A stretch of 64,000 bases of DNA from Gemmobacter lanyuensis (GCF_014652355.1 NZ_BMYQ01000007.1:1-64000); one strand, 5' to 3'. Numbered from the stretch's first letter, positions 10,894 through 19,836 are shown. Numbers and translations: made by a program. Notes: generated from the letters alone by a model not told the origin.

Positions 10894-11126
10894 TTCGCGC
10901 TATCTTAGCGGAAAGGCAGGTTGTCCGGGGTGCGCGAAGGTCATCTTCGCCGTCAAAAGTCGCGTGTCTGCGTCCTGATGCAAGTACCTTAACGTCAGCT
11001 TGGGTACTGATGTGATATGTTCAGGAGGATGCATGCATGCTGACCATCCGCTGTGCCGGAGCACCCATGGGATGTGGCGCGTCAATCCGAAAGGTGTGAC
11101 ACTCCGATCCATTTCGGCCAATTCAC

Positions 11127-11140
11127 TTGATATATATCAA
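11127..11140. promoter_or_regulatory. perfect FNR-type palindrome
   Basis: TTGATATATATCAA is an exact match to the TTGAT-N4-ATCAA FNR consensus. It lies in the gap between the divergent-side flank of the DapA-like gene's 3' end and the chemoreceptor gene, about 370 bases from the latter's start. The target could be the chemoreceptor or an unannotated transcript. Confidence 0.6.
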
Positions 11141-11252
11141 ACTCAGCAGCGGAACGGGTCGGTCAAACGGTCCTGCAAAGACAATGGGGCCCGCAAATGA
11201 AATTGGGGGCGGAGCCAAGCCCCACCCCCATCTTGTCGTATCGTGATCCGCG

Positions 11253-12209
11253 TCAGGCGGCGTGCTGCGGCGCAAGTTTCGAGGCCCAATCCGCATACCA
11301 GCCGCTGAACAGCGCCATCTGCTTTTCGATAAAGCCCTTCTGCGCGGCCGACAGCTCATCCCCTTCATTGAAATGCAGCGTGTAGGCCGCATCGCCCTGC
11401 GTCACCAGCATGTGCTTGAAGAACAGGACCAGATCCGGGCCGGCATCGACCTCGGACAGGATCTGCATTGCAGTATCCAGCTCGAACGCCAGACGGCGGG
11501 CTTCGGCGTCCCCGGCAACCGCAGCTTTGCACAGCTTGGTGAGATGCAGAACCTCACGCGGATAGACATTGCCGATGCCGGTGATGGCGCCGTCGGCGTT
11601 GCAGTTGACATAGCCGTGGAAGACCGCGGTATCGACGCCGATCATCAGCTTGATGTCATCCGACCCCGAGGTGATGTGCTCGCCTGCATAGGACAGATCG
11701 GCATAGCCGCCGAATTCCTTGAAGCCCACCAGGTTCGGGTGCTCGGAACGGATCTGGAAGAAGAGTTCCGCCTTGGTGGAATAGCCATAATAGGGGCTAT
11801 TGTAGATCACGGCCGGCAGGTTCGGTGCGGCGGCGAGGATCGCCTTGAAATGCGCCTTCTGCGCGGCGGGAACCGTGCCGCGCGACAAGAGCCGCGGGAT
11901 CACCATCAGGCCATGCGCGCCCACCTTCTGGGCATGGGCGGCCAGCGCCACGGCAGTGGCGGTGTTCACGGCCCCGGTGCCGACGATGACCTTGATGCCC
12001 GCCTTCACCAGACGTTCGACGCCTTCCATGCGCCATTCATTGGTCAGAAGCGGCCAGTCGCCCATCGAACCGCAGTAAACCACGGCCGACATGCCCTGTG
12101 CGATCAGGTCTTTGGCCTTGGCGACCAGCAGGTCGAAGTCCGGGGTCCGGTCTGCCTTGCAAGGCGTCATCAGGGCCGGGATGGTTCCGGTGAAAATGCT
12201 GCAATCCAT
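11253..12209 (-). CDS. DapA/NanA-family lyase or deaminase (hydroxyproline pathway candidate)
   Basis: A 318-residue class I aldolase-fold protein of the dihydrodipicolinate synthase family. The family loop is CGSMGDWPLL rather than the GTTGE of true DapA. The Tyr in IYNSPYYG and the Schiff-base Lys in VGFKEFGG are present. This subfamily is commonly found beside 4-hydroxyproline epimerase and related genes, where it is thought to act as delta1-pyrroline-4-hydroxy-2-carboxylate deaminase. That role fits the proline-type genes downstream, but it is inference. It is transcribed in the same direction as the following GntR gene, with an operator-like palindrome at 12276-12285. Confidence 0.75.
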   Translation of the reverse strand: MDCSIFTGTIPALMTPCKADRTPDFDLLVAKAKDLIAQGMSAVVYCGSMGDWPLLTNEWRMEGVERLVKAGIKVIVGTGAVNTATAVALAAHAQKVGAHGLMVIPRLLSRGTVPAAQKAHFKAILAAAPNLPAVIYNSPYYGYSTKAELFFQIRSEHPNLVGFKEFGGYADLSYAGEHITSGSDDIKLMIGVDTAVFHGYVNCNADGAITGIGNVYPREVLHLTKLCKAAVAGDAEARRLAFELDTAMQILSEVDAGPDLVLFFKHMLVTQGDAAYTLHFNEGDELSAAQKGFIEKQMALFSGWYADWASKLAPQHAA

Positions 12210-12275
12210 TGCGCGTGCCTCCTGCGGGACGGTCGAATCTGTTTGGATGATGTCAGCATACGTCTTGCATATAGT

Positions 12276-12285
12276 TTGTCGACAA
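12276..12285. promoter_or_regulatory. GntR operator candidate upstream of DapA-like gene
   Basis: TTGTCGACAA is a 10-bp perfect palindrome 67 bases upstream of the DapA-like start. It shares the TGTCGACA core with the palindrome beside the paralogous regulator gene at 60844-60857. FCD-subfamily GntR proteins bind short palindromes of this kind. Confidence 0.5.
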
Positions 12286-12332
12286 GTTTTTTGCCAGGCT
12301 AACCCCTGGCCCCGCCAGTGCGGGCAGCTGAC

Positions 12333-13052
12333 CTAAAGGCGCAGATGCTGCCGCCGGTCGCGGGCGATCATCTCCTGGATCTGCCGAACGATCTGGTCGG
12401 CATGTTCGCGGGCCAGCGTGTCGCAAAGCTCGACATCACGGTCCGCGACAGCGGCGATGATCGCCTCATGTTCCAGGATGTAGGGATGGGGCATCTGCGC
12501 CGAGAAGCTGGGGTAGTAGTAAAGCCGCAGGATGCGCCGCCCTTCATCCAGCAAACGCACGAACAGCTGGGTGTAATAGGAATTGCGCCCCGCCTCGGCG
12601 ATGGCGGCGTGGAAATCTCGGTTGTGGGTGATCATCGCGGCAGTGTCACCCGCCTGTACCGCGCGGGCAAAGACCGCCTGACGGGCGCGGATGGCATCTA
12701 GATCGGCCGGTTGGTGAAACTCGGCCGCAAGGCGCGTTGTCACCCGATACATCAGCGTCAGCGCATCGAAGAAGGCATAGAGGTTCGGAAAATCGACCGG
12801 CGCCACGATGGTGGAGCGGTTGGGCAGCATGGTCACCAGCCCCTCACCCGCCAGCCGCACCAGCGCCTCGCGCACCGGGGTGCGCGACATGGCAAGGCGC
12901 TCGGCCAGACTTGCCTCGTCGATCGGCTCGCCGGGCGCCAGCACCAGATCGAGGATTTCATCCCGCAGCGTCTCATAGGCCAGTTTGGCCCCGCCGCCGC
13001 GCTTGCGGTCGGCAGGATCGGTGCCGGGGGTCGGGCTTTCTGCGTCGGTCAT
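12333..13052 (-). CDS. GntR family transcriptional regulator, FCD subfamily (first paralogue)
   Basis: A 239-residue regulator. The N-terminal winged helix spans about residues 20-85 (YETLRDEILDLVL, SLAERLAMSRTPVREALVRL). The C-terminal FCD ligand domain carries the usual metal-binding Asp/His residues (HNRDFHAAIAEAG and later histidines). The ATG at 13052 is preferred over an upstream in-frame start that would add 44 unlikely residues. It is divergent from the amino-acid transporter genes and is probably their regulator. It is closely similar to the GntR at 60057-60791 over the whole DNA-binding domain. Confidence 0.88.
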   Translation of the reverse strand: MTDAESPTPGTDPADRKRGGGAKLAYETLRDEILDLVLAPGEPIDEASLAERLAMSRTPVREALVRLAGEGLVTMLPNRSTIVAPVDFPNLYAFFDALTLMYRVTTRLAAEFHQPADLDAIRARQAVFARAVQAGDTAAMITHNRDFHAAIAEAGRNSYYTQLFVRLLDEGRRILRLYYYPSFSAQMPHPYILEHEAIIAAVADRDVELCDTLAREHADQIVRQIQEMIARDRRQHLRL

Positions 13053-13177
13053 CTTGATCCTCGTCTGGGTCGGCGCAGGATAGGGCTTCGTTCCGACAGG
13101 ACAAGCCGGGCGACAAGACCACATTCCTCGTCTAAGCTGCCCGAATTTGGGGCGTTTGGTTAACGTCCATGCGCCTA

Positions 13178-13215
13178 TTGGCAAGTTTTTTCATATAATA
13201 AAAATCTTTTGCCAA
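13178..13215. promoter_or_regulatory. inverted repeat and AT-rich promoter of amino-acid transporter
   Basis: TTGGCAA (13178-13184) and TTGCCAA (13209-13215) flank a markedly AT-rich core in an otherwise GC-rich region, about 60-95 bases before the binding-protein gene. This is the likely promoter with overlapping operator for the divergent GntR or another regulator. Confidence 0.5.
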
Positions 13216-13272
13216 AGACGCAAACGCGTGACACGATGAGAAAGAAACTCGAATCAACAGTGGAGACTCCCA

Positions 13273-14070
13273 ATGAAAATGCTCCTCGCCGCAACGGCGC
13301 TTCTGGCCACCACCGGCCTCGCCCAAGCGGACAAGCTGGACGACATCATCGCTTCGGGCACCCTGCGCTGCGCGGTCGTGCTGGACTTCCCGCCGATGGG
13401 TTTCCGGGATGAAAGCAACAACCCGCAGGGCTTCGACGTTGACTATTGCAACGATCTGGCCGCCGCGCTTGGCGTGACCGCCGAAATCGTGGAAACCCCC
13501 TTCCCCGAGCGGATCCCGGCGCTGATGTCGGGCCGTGTGGACGTGGGCGTCGCCTCGACCTCGGACACGCTGGAACGCGCCAAGACGGTCGGCTTCAGCG
13601 TGCCGTACTTCGCCTTCGAAATGGCCGTGACCGCCAATGAAAAGTCGGGCGTGACCTCGTTCGACACCATGAAGGGCAAGGTCGTGGGCGCCGTCGCCGG
13701 CACCTATGAGGCGATCGCGCTGGAAGAGCAGGTCAAAGCCTGGGGTGAGGGCGAATTCCGTCCCTACCAGACCCAGGCCGACGTGTTCCTCGCGCTGAGC
13801 CAGGGCCAGCTGGACGCGACCGTCTCGACCTCGACCGTGGCGCAGGCCAATGTCAAATCGGGCAACTACGCCGGTGTGCAGGTCGTCGGCAAAGCCCCGT
13901 TCGACACCGATTATGTTGCGCTTTTCACCAACCGTGAAGAATACGGCCTGATCAACTTCCTCAACCTCTTCGTCAACCAGCAGGTCCGCACCGGCCGCTA
14001 TGAAGAGCTGTATGGCAAGTGGGTCGGTGGCGAAGTGCCCAACCTGACGGTTCCGAACGCCTACCGCTGA
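13273..14070 (+). CDS. polar amino-acid ABC transporter, substrate-binding protein (first set)
   Basis: A 265-residue periplasmic binding protein of family 3. A Sec signal peptide (MKMLLAATALLATTGLAQA) precedes the family motifs GTLRCAVVLDFPPMGF and GFDVDYCNDLAAALGV. It is first in a four-gene importer operon. The neighbouring catabolic genes suggest proline, hydroxyproline or a related imino acid as ligand. The ATG at 13273 has a GGAGA element just upstream. Confidence 0.9.
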   Translation: MKMLLAATALLATTGLAQADKLDDIIASGTLRCAVVLDFPPMGFRDESNNPQGFDVDYCNDLAAALGVTAEIVETPFPERIPALMSGRVDVGVASTSDTLERAKTVGFSVPYFAFEMAVTANEKSGVTSFDTMKGKVVGAVAGTYEAIALEEQVKAWGEGEFRPYQTQADVFLALSQGQLDATVSTSTVAQANVKSGNYAGVQVVGKAPFDTDYVALFTNREEYGLINFLNLFVNQQVRTGRYEELYGKWVGGEVPNLTVPNAYR

Positions 14071-14077
14071 TTGTCGT

Positions 14078-14106
14078 GGGGATGTGCGCGAAACGCGCGC
14101 ATCCCC
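14078..14106 (+). terminator. intercistronic hairpin after binding-protein gene
   Basis: GGGGATGTGCGCG pairs with CGCGCGCATCCCC over 13 bp (one G-T) with an AAA loop, between the binding-protein and permease genes. Only TT follows. It is likely a 3' stabiliser or attenuator that raises binding-protein output relative to the membrane components. Confidence 0.6.
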
Positions 14107-14134
14107 TTCGCCATCGCACCGACAAGAGGCGATC

Positions 14135-14800
14135 ATGTTCTCCTATACCTTCCAGTGGAAGCAGGCATTCGCCAAGCTTCCTCTCATGCTTGATGGCGCA
14201 CTCGTCACGATCGAGCTTGCGCTTTTGTCCATGGCGATCGGCATCGTGCTGGCCGTGGTCCTGACCGGGTTCCGCCTGTCGCGCATCCGTCCGCTGGTGG
14301 CAATCGTCACCACCTGGGTGGAAATCGCGCGCAATACGCCGGCCCTGTTCCAGATTTACATCGCCCATTTCGGCGTGGCCTCGTTCGGCCTGCATCTCAG
14401 CCCCTATGTGTCCCTGCTGATCGGGATCACCTTCAACAATGCGGGCTATCTGGCCGAGAACTTCCGCGGCGCGCTGAAGGCGATTCCGGATACGCAGACC
14501 CGTGCGGCACGGTCGCTGGGCATGAACCCGATCCAGGCCTTCGTCCATGTGGTCTTGCCGCAGATGCTGCGGATCGCCTTCCTGCCGATGACCAACCAGA
14601 TGGTCTGGGCCATCCTGATGACCTCTCTCGGCGTGACGGTCGGCATGAACTTTGACCTTTATGGTGTCACGCAGGATCTGAACGCGCTCACCTTCCGCAC
14701 CTTCGAGCTGTTCGCACTGGCGGCCGTCATCTTCTACGTCATGACCAAGATCGTCCAGATCGGTGCGCGCCTGATCGCCGCCCGCCTGTTCCGGTACTGA
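14135..14800 (+). CDS. polar amino-acid ABC transporter permease 1 (first set)
   Basis: A 221-residue HisM/HisQ-type permease with about five TM helices (FSYTFQWKQAFAKLPLMLDG at the start). The coupling loop includes FRGALKAIPDTQTRAARSLG followed by VVLPQMLRIAFLP. The ATG at 14135 is preferred because the upstream extension lacks family features. It pairs with the next permease as a heterodimer. Confidence 0.88.
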   Translation: MFSYTFQWKQAFAKLPLMLDGALVTIELALLSMAIGIVLAVVLTGFRLSRIRPLVAIVTTWVEIARNTPALFQIYIAHFGVASFGLHLSPYVSLLIGITFNNAGYLAENFRGALKAIPDTQTRAARSLGMNPIQAFVHVVLPQMLRIAFLPMTNQMVWAILMTSLGVTVGMNFDLYGVTQDLNALTFRTFELFALAAVIFYVMTKIVQIGARLIAARLFRY

Positions 14801-14812
14801 GGGGAGCGAGCG

Positions 14813-15466
14813 ATGTTTGAAACCGCACTGACCACCAAAGACCTGATCTTCCTCGCACAGGGCGCAGGCATGACGCTGGTCGTCACCGCCATTGCCGTCG
14901 TGCTGGGCACGATCCTGGGCATCATCTTCGGGATCTTCCGCTTCCAGGTCGGCCCTTGGTGGGCCGCACCCCTGACCTTCCTGCTCGATGTGTTCCGCTC
15001 GATCCCGCTGCTGATCCAGCTGGTTCTGGCCAATGCCTTCCTCGGCATGGTTCTGAAGCTCAAGCTGTCGGGCTTCAGCGTCGCCTGCGGCGTGCTGACC
15101 CTGTATACCGCCGCCTATTGCGCCGAGATCGTGCGCGGGGCTGTGGGCGCCGTGCCGCCGACCACGCGCCGCGCCGCGCGGTCGCTGGGCATGACATGGA
15201 CGCAGGACATGGCCTATATCGTCCTGCCGCTGGCCACCCGCGTGGCGCTGCCCTCGTGGATCGGCCTGGCGCTGGGGGTGATGAAGGATTCGGCGCTTGT
15301 CTACATCGTGCAGGTGACCGAGCTGCTGAAATCGACGCAGATCCTCATCACGCGCCTGCAAGAGCCGCTGCTGCTGCTGCTGATCTGTGGCGCCTTCTAC
15401 TTCGTCATCAGCTTCCCTATTGCCCGCTTCGGCGGCTACCTCGAAAAACGGTGGTCCAATGATTGA
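14813..15466 (+). CDS. polar amino-acid ABC transporter permease 2 (first set)
   Basis: A 217-residue HisM/GlnP-type permease. The family signature EIVRGAVGAVPPTTRRAARS is followed by a VLPLATRVALPSW loop. It starts 12 bases after permease 1 with GGGGAG upstream, and its last codons overlap the ATPase start by 8 bases, indicating a single transcription and translation unit. Confidence 0.88.
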   Translation: MFETALTTKDLIFLAQGAGMTLVVTAIAVVLGTILGIIFGIFRFQVGPWWAAPLTFLLDVFRSIPLLIQLVLANAFLGMVLKLKLSGFSVACGVLTLYTAAYCAEIVRGAVGAVPPTTRRAARSLGMTWTQDMAYIVLPLATRVALPSWIGLALGVMKDSALVYIVQVTELLKSTQILITRLQEPLLLLLICGAFYFVISFPIARFGGYLEKRWSND

Positions 15467-16184
15467 GATCGAAAACGTCCGTAAATCCTTTGGTCCGCTG
15501 GAAGTTCTGAAGGGCATCAACCTGACCGTTCCGAAGGGTGAGGTTCTGACCATCATCGGGGGGTCCGGGTCGGGCAAGTCCACGCTGCTGACCTGCATCA
15601 ACGGGCTGGAGCCCATCGATTCCGGCCGCATCACCGTGGACGGGACCGAGGTTCACGCCCGCGGCACCGACCTGAACAAACTGCGCCGCAAGCTTGGGAT
15701 CGTGTTCCAGCAGTGGAACGCCTTCCCGCATCTGACGGTGCTGGAAAACGTCATGCTCGCCCCCCGCAAGGTGCTGGGTCTGGGCAAGGCCGAGGCCGAG
15801 GCGATTGCCGTGAAACAGCTGACCCATGTCGGCTTGGGCGAAAAGCTGAACGTCTATCCCACGCGCCTGTCGGGCGGCCAGCAGCAACGCATGGCGATTG
15901 CCCGCGCGCTGGCCATGTCGCCCGATTACATGCTGTTCGACGAAGTGACCTCGGCGCTGGACCCGCAGCTGGTGGGTGAGGTGCTCGATACGCTTCGGAT
16001 GCTCGCCTCTGAAGGCATGACGATGATCTGCGTCACGCATGAAATGAAGTTTGCGCGCGAAGTCTCGGATCGCGTTGCGTTTTTCTCGAAAGGTGTCATG
16101 GCCGAAATCGGCGCGCCGCAGCAGATCTTCGAAAACCCGCAGCACCCGGAGACGGCCGCTTTCGTCAAGCTGACACAGGCCTGA
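15459..16184 (+). CDS. polar amino-acid ABC transporter ATP-binding protein (first set)
   Basis: A 241-residue GlnQ/HisP-type ATPase. Walker A GGSGSGKST, Q-loop VFQQWNAFPHLT, signature LSGGQQQR, Walker B YMLFDEVTSALDP and switch histidine VTHEMKFA are intact. The chosen ATG at 15459 overlaps the previous gene; the longer frame adds residues read from permease sequence in another frame. It closes the importer operon and is followed by a strong terminator. Confidence 0.92.
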   Translation: MIEIENVRKSFGPLEVLKGINLTVPKGEVLTIIGGSGSGKSTLLTCINGLEPIDSGRITVDGTEVHARGTDLNKLRRKLGIVFQQWNAFPHLTVLENVMLAPRKVLGLGKAEAEAIAVKQLTHVGLGEKLNVYPTRLSGGQQQRMAIARALAMSPDYMLFDEVTSALDPQLVGEVLDTLRMLASEGMTMICVTHEMKFAREVSDRVAFFSKGVMAEIGAPQQIFENPQHPETAAFVKLTQA

Positions 16185-16207
16185 GACCTGCGCGGCCCAA
16201 AATGTGC

Positions 16208-16238
16208 GCCCCGTCCGGCTGCTCCGGGCGGGGCTTTT
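16208..16238 (+). terminator. rho-independent terminator of first amino-acid transporter operon
   Basis: GCCCCGTCCGG pairs with CCGGGCGGGGC (11 bp, one G-T) around a 5-base loop and is followed by TTTT. It lies in the 57-base gap between the ATPase gene and the convergent Ldh-family gene. Confidence 0.85.
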
Positions 16239-16241
16239 CTC

Positions 16242-17279
16242 TTAATCTTCGACGGCGGCCAGGCCCAGGCGTTCCAGCCGGTCCAACTGCTCGAATTCCG
16301 CCTCTGTCAGAAAGATCCCCTCGGCCTCGGCCCGCGCCCGTGCGGCATAGCGGCGCTGCGAGGGCAGCCGCGCCCCCTGCCCGGCAATGGCGTCAAACAG
16401 CTGTTCGCCCTCGGCAATCGGGTCACGCCCGCTTCCGGCAGCGAAATGCGCGGGTTTGAACGCAAGGATCAGCGCTCCATGCCGTGGCAAAAGCCGCGTC
16501 CCGCCCATTTCGCGATGGGCCTCGGCGCTCATGAATTCACCCAGCATGGCGCCGGCCATCAGCTCGATCATCGTGGAAATGGCCGAACCCTTGTGGCCGC
16601 CAAAAGGCAGCATCGCGCCATCCAGCGCGGCCTGAGGGTCCGTGGTGGGGTTGCCGTCGGCATCCATTGCCCAGCCTTCGGGCAAGGGTTTGCCCGCGCG
16701 GCGGTGCAGCTCGATCTCGCCCCGCGCGGCAACACTGGTCGCAAAGTCAAAGACATACGGATGCGCGCCGGTGCGCGGATAGGCAAAGGCCAGCGGGTTT
16801 GTCCCCAAGAGCGGCGCCGTGCCGCCAGCAGGCGCCACAGCCGCATGGCTGGGGCACATGGACAGCGCCGCCAGACCCGCCCGAGCCAAGAGCTCAACCT
16901 CATACCAAAGCGCGGAAAAATGCAGACAGTCGCGGATCACCAGCGCCGCCAAACCCAGCGTTTCGGCCCGCGCCACGAGTTCGGGCTGGGCAAGCTCGAA
17001 CGCCGGGCAGGCAAACCCGCCGCCGGCCAGCACCTGCAGCACCGGACCGGACCCCGGCAACAGTTGCGGCACGGCGTCACCAGCAACCTTCCCGGCCTTG
17101 AGCACGCGCAGGCAACCTTCCAGCCGGTATATGCCGTGGGATTTGCAGTTGTCCCGTTCACCCGCCACGATGACGCGCGCCATTGACTGCGCCGTTTCCG
17201 ACCGGATACCCGCCCCCTGAAGGACATTCACGACCCTGCGGTGAAGTTCGGCAATCGAAATGCTGCGCAAAGCGGTCAA
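16242..17279 (-). CDS. Ldh-family oxidoreductase (delta1-pyrroline-2-carboxylate reductase candidate)
   Basis: A 345-residue member of the malate/L-lactate/ureidoglycolate dehydrogenase family (LDH2 fold). Family motifs include SHGIYRLEG near residue 57, PSHAAVAPAGG, LGTNPLAFAYP and GGHKGSAISTMIELMAGAM. The family also contains the delta1-pyrroline-2-carboxylate/delta1-piperideine-2-carboxylate reductases used in D-amino-acid and cis-3-hydroxyproline breakdown. The aconitase X gene two genes away and the DapA-like gene make that the best-fitting role. Ureidoglycolate or lactate-type activity is not excluded. Confidence 0.78.
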   Translation of the reverse strand: MTALRSISIAELHRRVVNVLQGAGIRSETAQSMARVIVAGERDNCKSHGIYRLEGCLRVLKAGKVAGDAVPQLLPGSGPVLQVLAGGGFACPAFELAQPELVARAETLGLAALVIRDCLHFSALWYEVELLARAGLAALSMCPSHAAVAPAGGTAPLLGTNPLAFAYPRTGAHPYVFDFATSVAARGEIELHRRAGKPLPEGWAMDADGNPTTDPQAALDGAMLPFGGHKGSAISTMIELMAGAMLGEFMSAEAHREMGGTRLLPRHGALILAFKPAHFAAGSGRDPIAEGEQLFDAIAGQGARLPSQRRYAARARAEAEGIFLTEAEFEQLDRLERLGLAAVED

Positions 17280-17303
17280 GGCAGGCCTCCGGATGGATCA
17301 GGT

Positions 17304-17960
17304 TCAGTTGCGGACAAAATTCAGCACCGTCGAGGTCCAGAAGATTGTCGCATCCCCTTCGCCCGTCGCCCGGATCGCGTGTTTCAGCGTGCTGTCGAAA
17401 TAGGCGCAATCGCCTACCGACATTTCAACAGGGGCATAGTGTTCAACCACAAGCTCAATCGTGCCCGACAACACGAAGACGCATTCTTCACCCTCATGCG
17501 CCCCCAGATCGCGGGCCTGCAACGGCGCATGCCGATCCACCCGCGCAATCAGGGGGATGATCTTCTTTTCGGACAAGGCGCTGCACAGCACCTCATATTC
17601 GTAAAACGCCCCGCGAACCTTGCTGCCGGTCCCGGCACGGGTCACAGTCATGCGGGTTTTCGCGGTCTGGCTGCCTTCCTCGGCCGAAAGGATCTGCTCC
17701 ATTCCCACGCCATAGCCGCGTGCGATACGCACCAGATTTTCATAGCTGGGCGAGACGCGGCCATTTTCGATCTTGTGGATGGTGGACAAGGCAAGACCCG
17801 TCCGCTGCGCTGCGCCTTCCAGCGTCAGACCACAGTCGAGCCGCAGCGTCTTCATCCGCTGCCCAAGATCCGCCCGGAGCTTTTCGCGCTCTTCCGGCCA
17901 GGTCTCGTCGATATCGCCATCCTGATCCATGAAAGAGCCCTCAGTTTTCACATCGGCCAT
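17304..17960 (-). CDS. XRE family regulator with C-terminal cupin domain
   Basis: A 218-residue regulator with an HTH_3 DNA-binding domain at about residues 30-90 (GLTLEGAAQRTGLALSTIHK, IENGRVSPSYENLVRIARGY). A cupin sensor domain spans about 115-215 (AHEGEECVFVLSGTIELVVE). The start at 17960 omits an 18-residue upstream extension. It lies 24 bases upstream of the Ldh-family gene and is divergent from aconitase X, so it likely controls both. Confidence 0.87.
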   Translation of the reverse strand: MADVKTEGSFMDQDGDIDETWPEEREKLRADLGQRMKTLRLDCGLTLEGAAQRTGLALSTIHKIENGRVSPSYENLVRIARGYGVGMEQILSAEEGSQTAKTRMTVTRAGTGSKVRGAFYEYEVLCSALSEKKIIPLIARVDRHAPLQARDLGAHEGEECVFVLSGTIELVVEHYAPVEMSVGDCAYFDSTLKHAIRATGEGDATIFWTSTVLNFVRN

Positions 17961-18136
17961 TGATTTTTCTTTTATTACCAGTTTCACTCTACTATGCATA
18001 TGGCCTTGTTCCATACAACGGCGGATTTCTGCCCGCTGGCAGCCCGCAAAGATAGAGGCCGCAAGGCTTTTTTTCTGTGAGATGGCCGCAAAGGCACGCG
18101 GCAGTTAACGTAACGGCAGATTTCGGAGAAAGATGG

Positions 18137-19813
18137 ATGGACAAGATCGTGGTTCCGGCCGAAGTCGGTGGAAAAATCCTGGTCTGTGACGAAGGGCTGA
18201 GCGTCTGGGGCGGGGTTGATGCCCAGACCGGGACCATCATCGACGCCCTTCACCCCCAACATGGCGCATCCCTTTCGGGGCGTGTCGTGATGATGCCGAC
18301 AAGCCGCGGCTCCTGCACCGGCAGCGGCGTCCTGCTGGGGCTTGCCCTTGCCGGGACGGCCCCGGCGGCCCTGATCTTTCGCGAAGAGGAAAACATCCTC
18401 ACACTGGGGGCGCTGATTGCCTCGCGCATGTTCGATCGTCAGATCGCCGTCTTGCGCCTGTCGGCCGAAAGCTATGCGGCGCTGAGCCGGCAAGATACGG
18501 CCAGCCTGACCGGCGCCGAGTTGATTGCCGGCGATCTGCGCTTGCCCCTGACCGCCATCGACACCGAGGCGCTGGTTCTATCCGAGACGGATCTGGCGAT
18601 GCTGGGGGGCGGGTCCGGCCCGGCCGCGCAAATCGCGATGGAGACACTTTGCACGATGGCCGCAGTGCAAGGGGCAACCGAGCTGACCGATGTCAGCCGC
18701 GTCCATATCGACGGCTGCATCTATGCCAGCCCGGCGTTCCTGACCTTTGCCCGCCGCATGGCCGACCTGGGCGCAAGGGTGAAGGTTCCGACAACGATGA
18801 ACGCCATTTCGGTCGATCACGCGAACTGGCGGCTTCAGGGTGTAGCAGAAAGCTTCGGCACACCAGCCAGCCAGCTCGCCGATGCCTATGTGGAGATGGG
18901 CGCACGACCGAGCTTCACCTGCGCCCCCTATCTGTTCGAGGATCGCCCCTCTCTCGGCGAAGATATCGCCTGGGCCGAATCAAACGCGGTGATCTATGCC
19001 AATAGCGTTCTGGGTGCGCGCACCGTCAAACATCCTGATTTCCTTGATCTTTGCATCGCCCTGACGGGGCGCGCCCCGCGTTCGGGTGTCTACCTGGACC
19101 ATCAGCGCGCCCCCCGCCGCATTGTGACTGTCACGCGACCGGCTGGGGCCGATGATGCCTTCTGGCCGATGTTGGGCTGGTTGGTCGGACAGGCCGCGCC
19201 GGATTGCATTCCGCTGATCCGCGGGCTGGAAGACAGCCGCCCGAGCCCCGATGATCTCAAGGCGCTTTGTGCCGCCTTCGGGACGACCTCGGCTTCGCCG
19301 ATGCTGCATGTGGCAGGCGTCACGCCCGAGGCCGGTCTGCCCCCCACCCCCGATGCGACGACAGTGGCGATTGGCCTGCAGGATTTCGCCCGGCTCTGGT
19401 CGTTGTTCAACGCGGGCGGCGGAGAGGTTGATCTGGTGGCCTTGGGCAGCCCGCATTTCTCGGCCCCTGAATGTCGCGCCTTTGCCCGGCTGATGGCGGG
19501 TCGCAACGTCCACCCCAAGGTTACAGCCATCATCACCTTGGGCCGCGCCACCCTGTCCGAGATCGAGGCCGACGGAACGGCGGCAAGCCTGCGCAGCAGC
19601 GGCGTGCGTCTGGTGCCCGATCTTTGCTGGTGTTCGATTTCCGAGCCGGTCTTCCCGCCGGAAGCGCGCGTGTTGATGACGAACTCTGGCAAATATGCGC
19701 ATTATGCACCCGGCCTCTGCCAGCGCGAAGTACGCTTCGGCAGTCTTGCCGCCTGTGCCGAAACCGCCTGCAGCGGCGCAGCCCCGGCCACGCCGCCCGG
19801 CTGGATCGGGTAA
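18137..19813 (+). CDS. aconitase X, fused small and large domains (cis-3-hydroxyproline dehydratase candidate)
   Basis: A 558-residue protein. The N-terminal about 125 residues match the swivelling small domain ([18 protein letters not shown]) and the rest matches the large catalytic domain. Cysteine-rich positions typical of the Fe-S family are visible ([17 protein letters not shown] and others). Characterised aconitase X proteins dehydrate cis-3-hydroxy-L-proline to delta1-pyrroline-2-carboxylate, which an Ldh-family reductase turns into L-proline. Both genes being present here supports this role. The ATG at 18137 follows GGAGAAAG; an upstream start would add 20 residues. Confidence 0.82.
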   Translation: MDKIVVPAEVGGKILVCDEGLSVWGGVDAQTGTIIDALHPQHGASLSGRVVMMPTSRGSCTGSGVLLGLALAGTAPAALIFREEENILTLGALIASRMFDRQIAVLRLSAESYAALSRQDTASLTGAELIAGDLRLPLTAIDTEALVLSETDLAMLGGGSGPAAQIAMETLCTMAAVQGATELTDVSRVHIDGCIYASPAFLTFARRMADLGARVKVPTTMNAISVDHANWRLQGVAESFGTPASQLADAYVEMGARPSFTCAPYLFEDRPSLGEDIAWAESNAVIYANSVLGARTVKHPDFLDLCIALTGRAPRSGVYLDHQRAPRRIVTVTRPAGADDAFWPMLGWLVGQAAPDCIPLIRGLEDSRPSPDDLKALCAAFGTTSASPMLHVAGVTPEAGLPPTPDATTVAIGLQDFARLWSLFNAGGGEVDLVALGSPHFSAPECRAFARLMAGRNVHPKVTAIITLGRATLSEIEADGTAASLRSSGVRLVPDLCWCSISEPVFPPEARVLMTNSGKYAHYAPGLCQREVRFGSLAACAETACSGAAPATPPGWIG

Positions 19814-19815
19814 CG

Positions 19816-19836
19816 GCAGGTGGCGCGGCCACCTGC
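19816..19836 (+). terminator. hairpin after aconitase X gene
   Basis: GCAGGTGG and CCACCTGC form an 8-bp perfect stem with a 5-base loop 2 bases after the stop. There is no T-run, so termination is uncertain. Confidence 0.4.

Larger units (their letters stand above)
10759..11252. other. 494-base intergenic region
   Basis: No convincing gene lies here. It contains the upstream region of the chemoreceptor gene, two FNR-like palindromes (annotated separately) and, near 11023-11037, a purine-rich AGGAGG followed by overlapping ATG codons. Those lead only to short frames (20 and about 55 codons) of no recognisable family. A regulatory region, possibly with a small RNA or leader peptide, is conceivable but unproven. 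Confidence 0.5.

Noticed and set aside
13973-15634. 553-codon minus-strand open frame opposite the permease genes
   Set aside because: No recognisable domain, Gln/Asp/Arg-rich shadow of two permease genes with clear family signatures.
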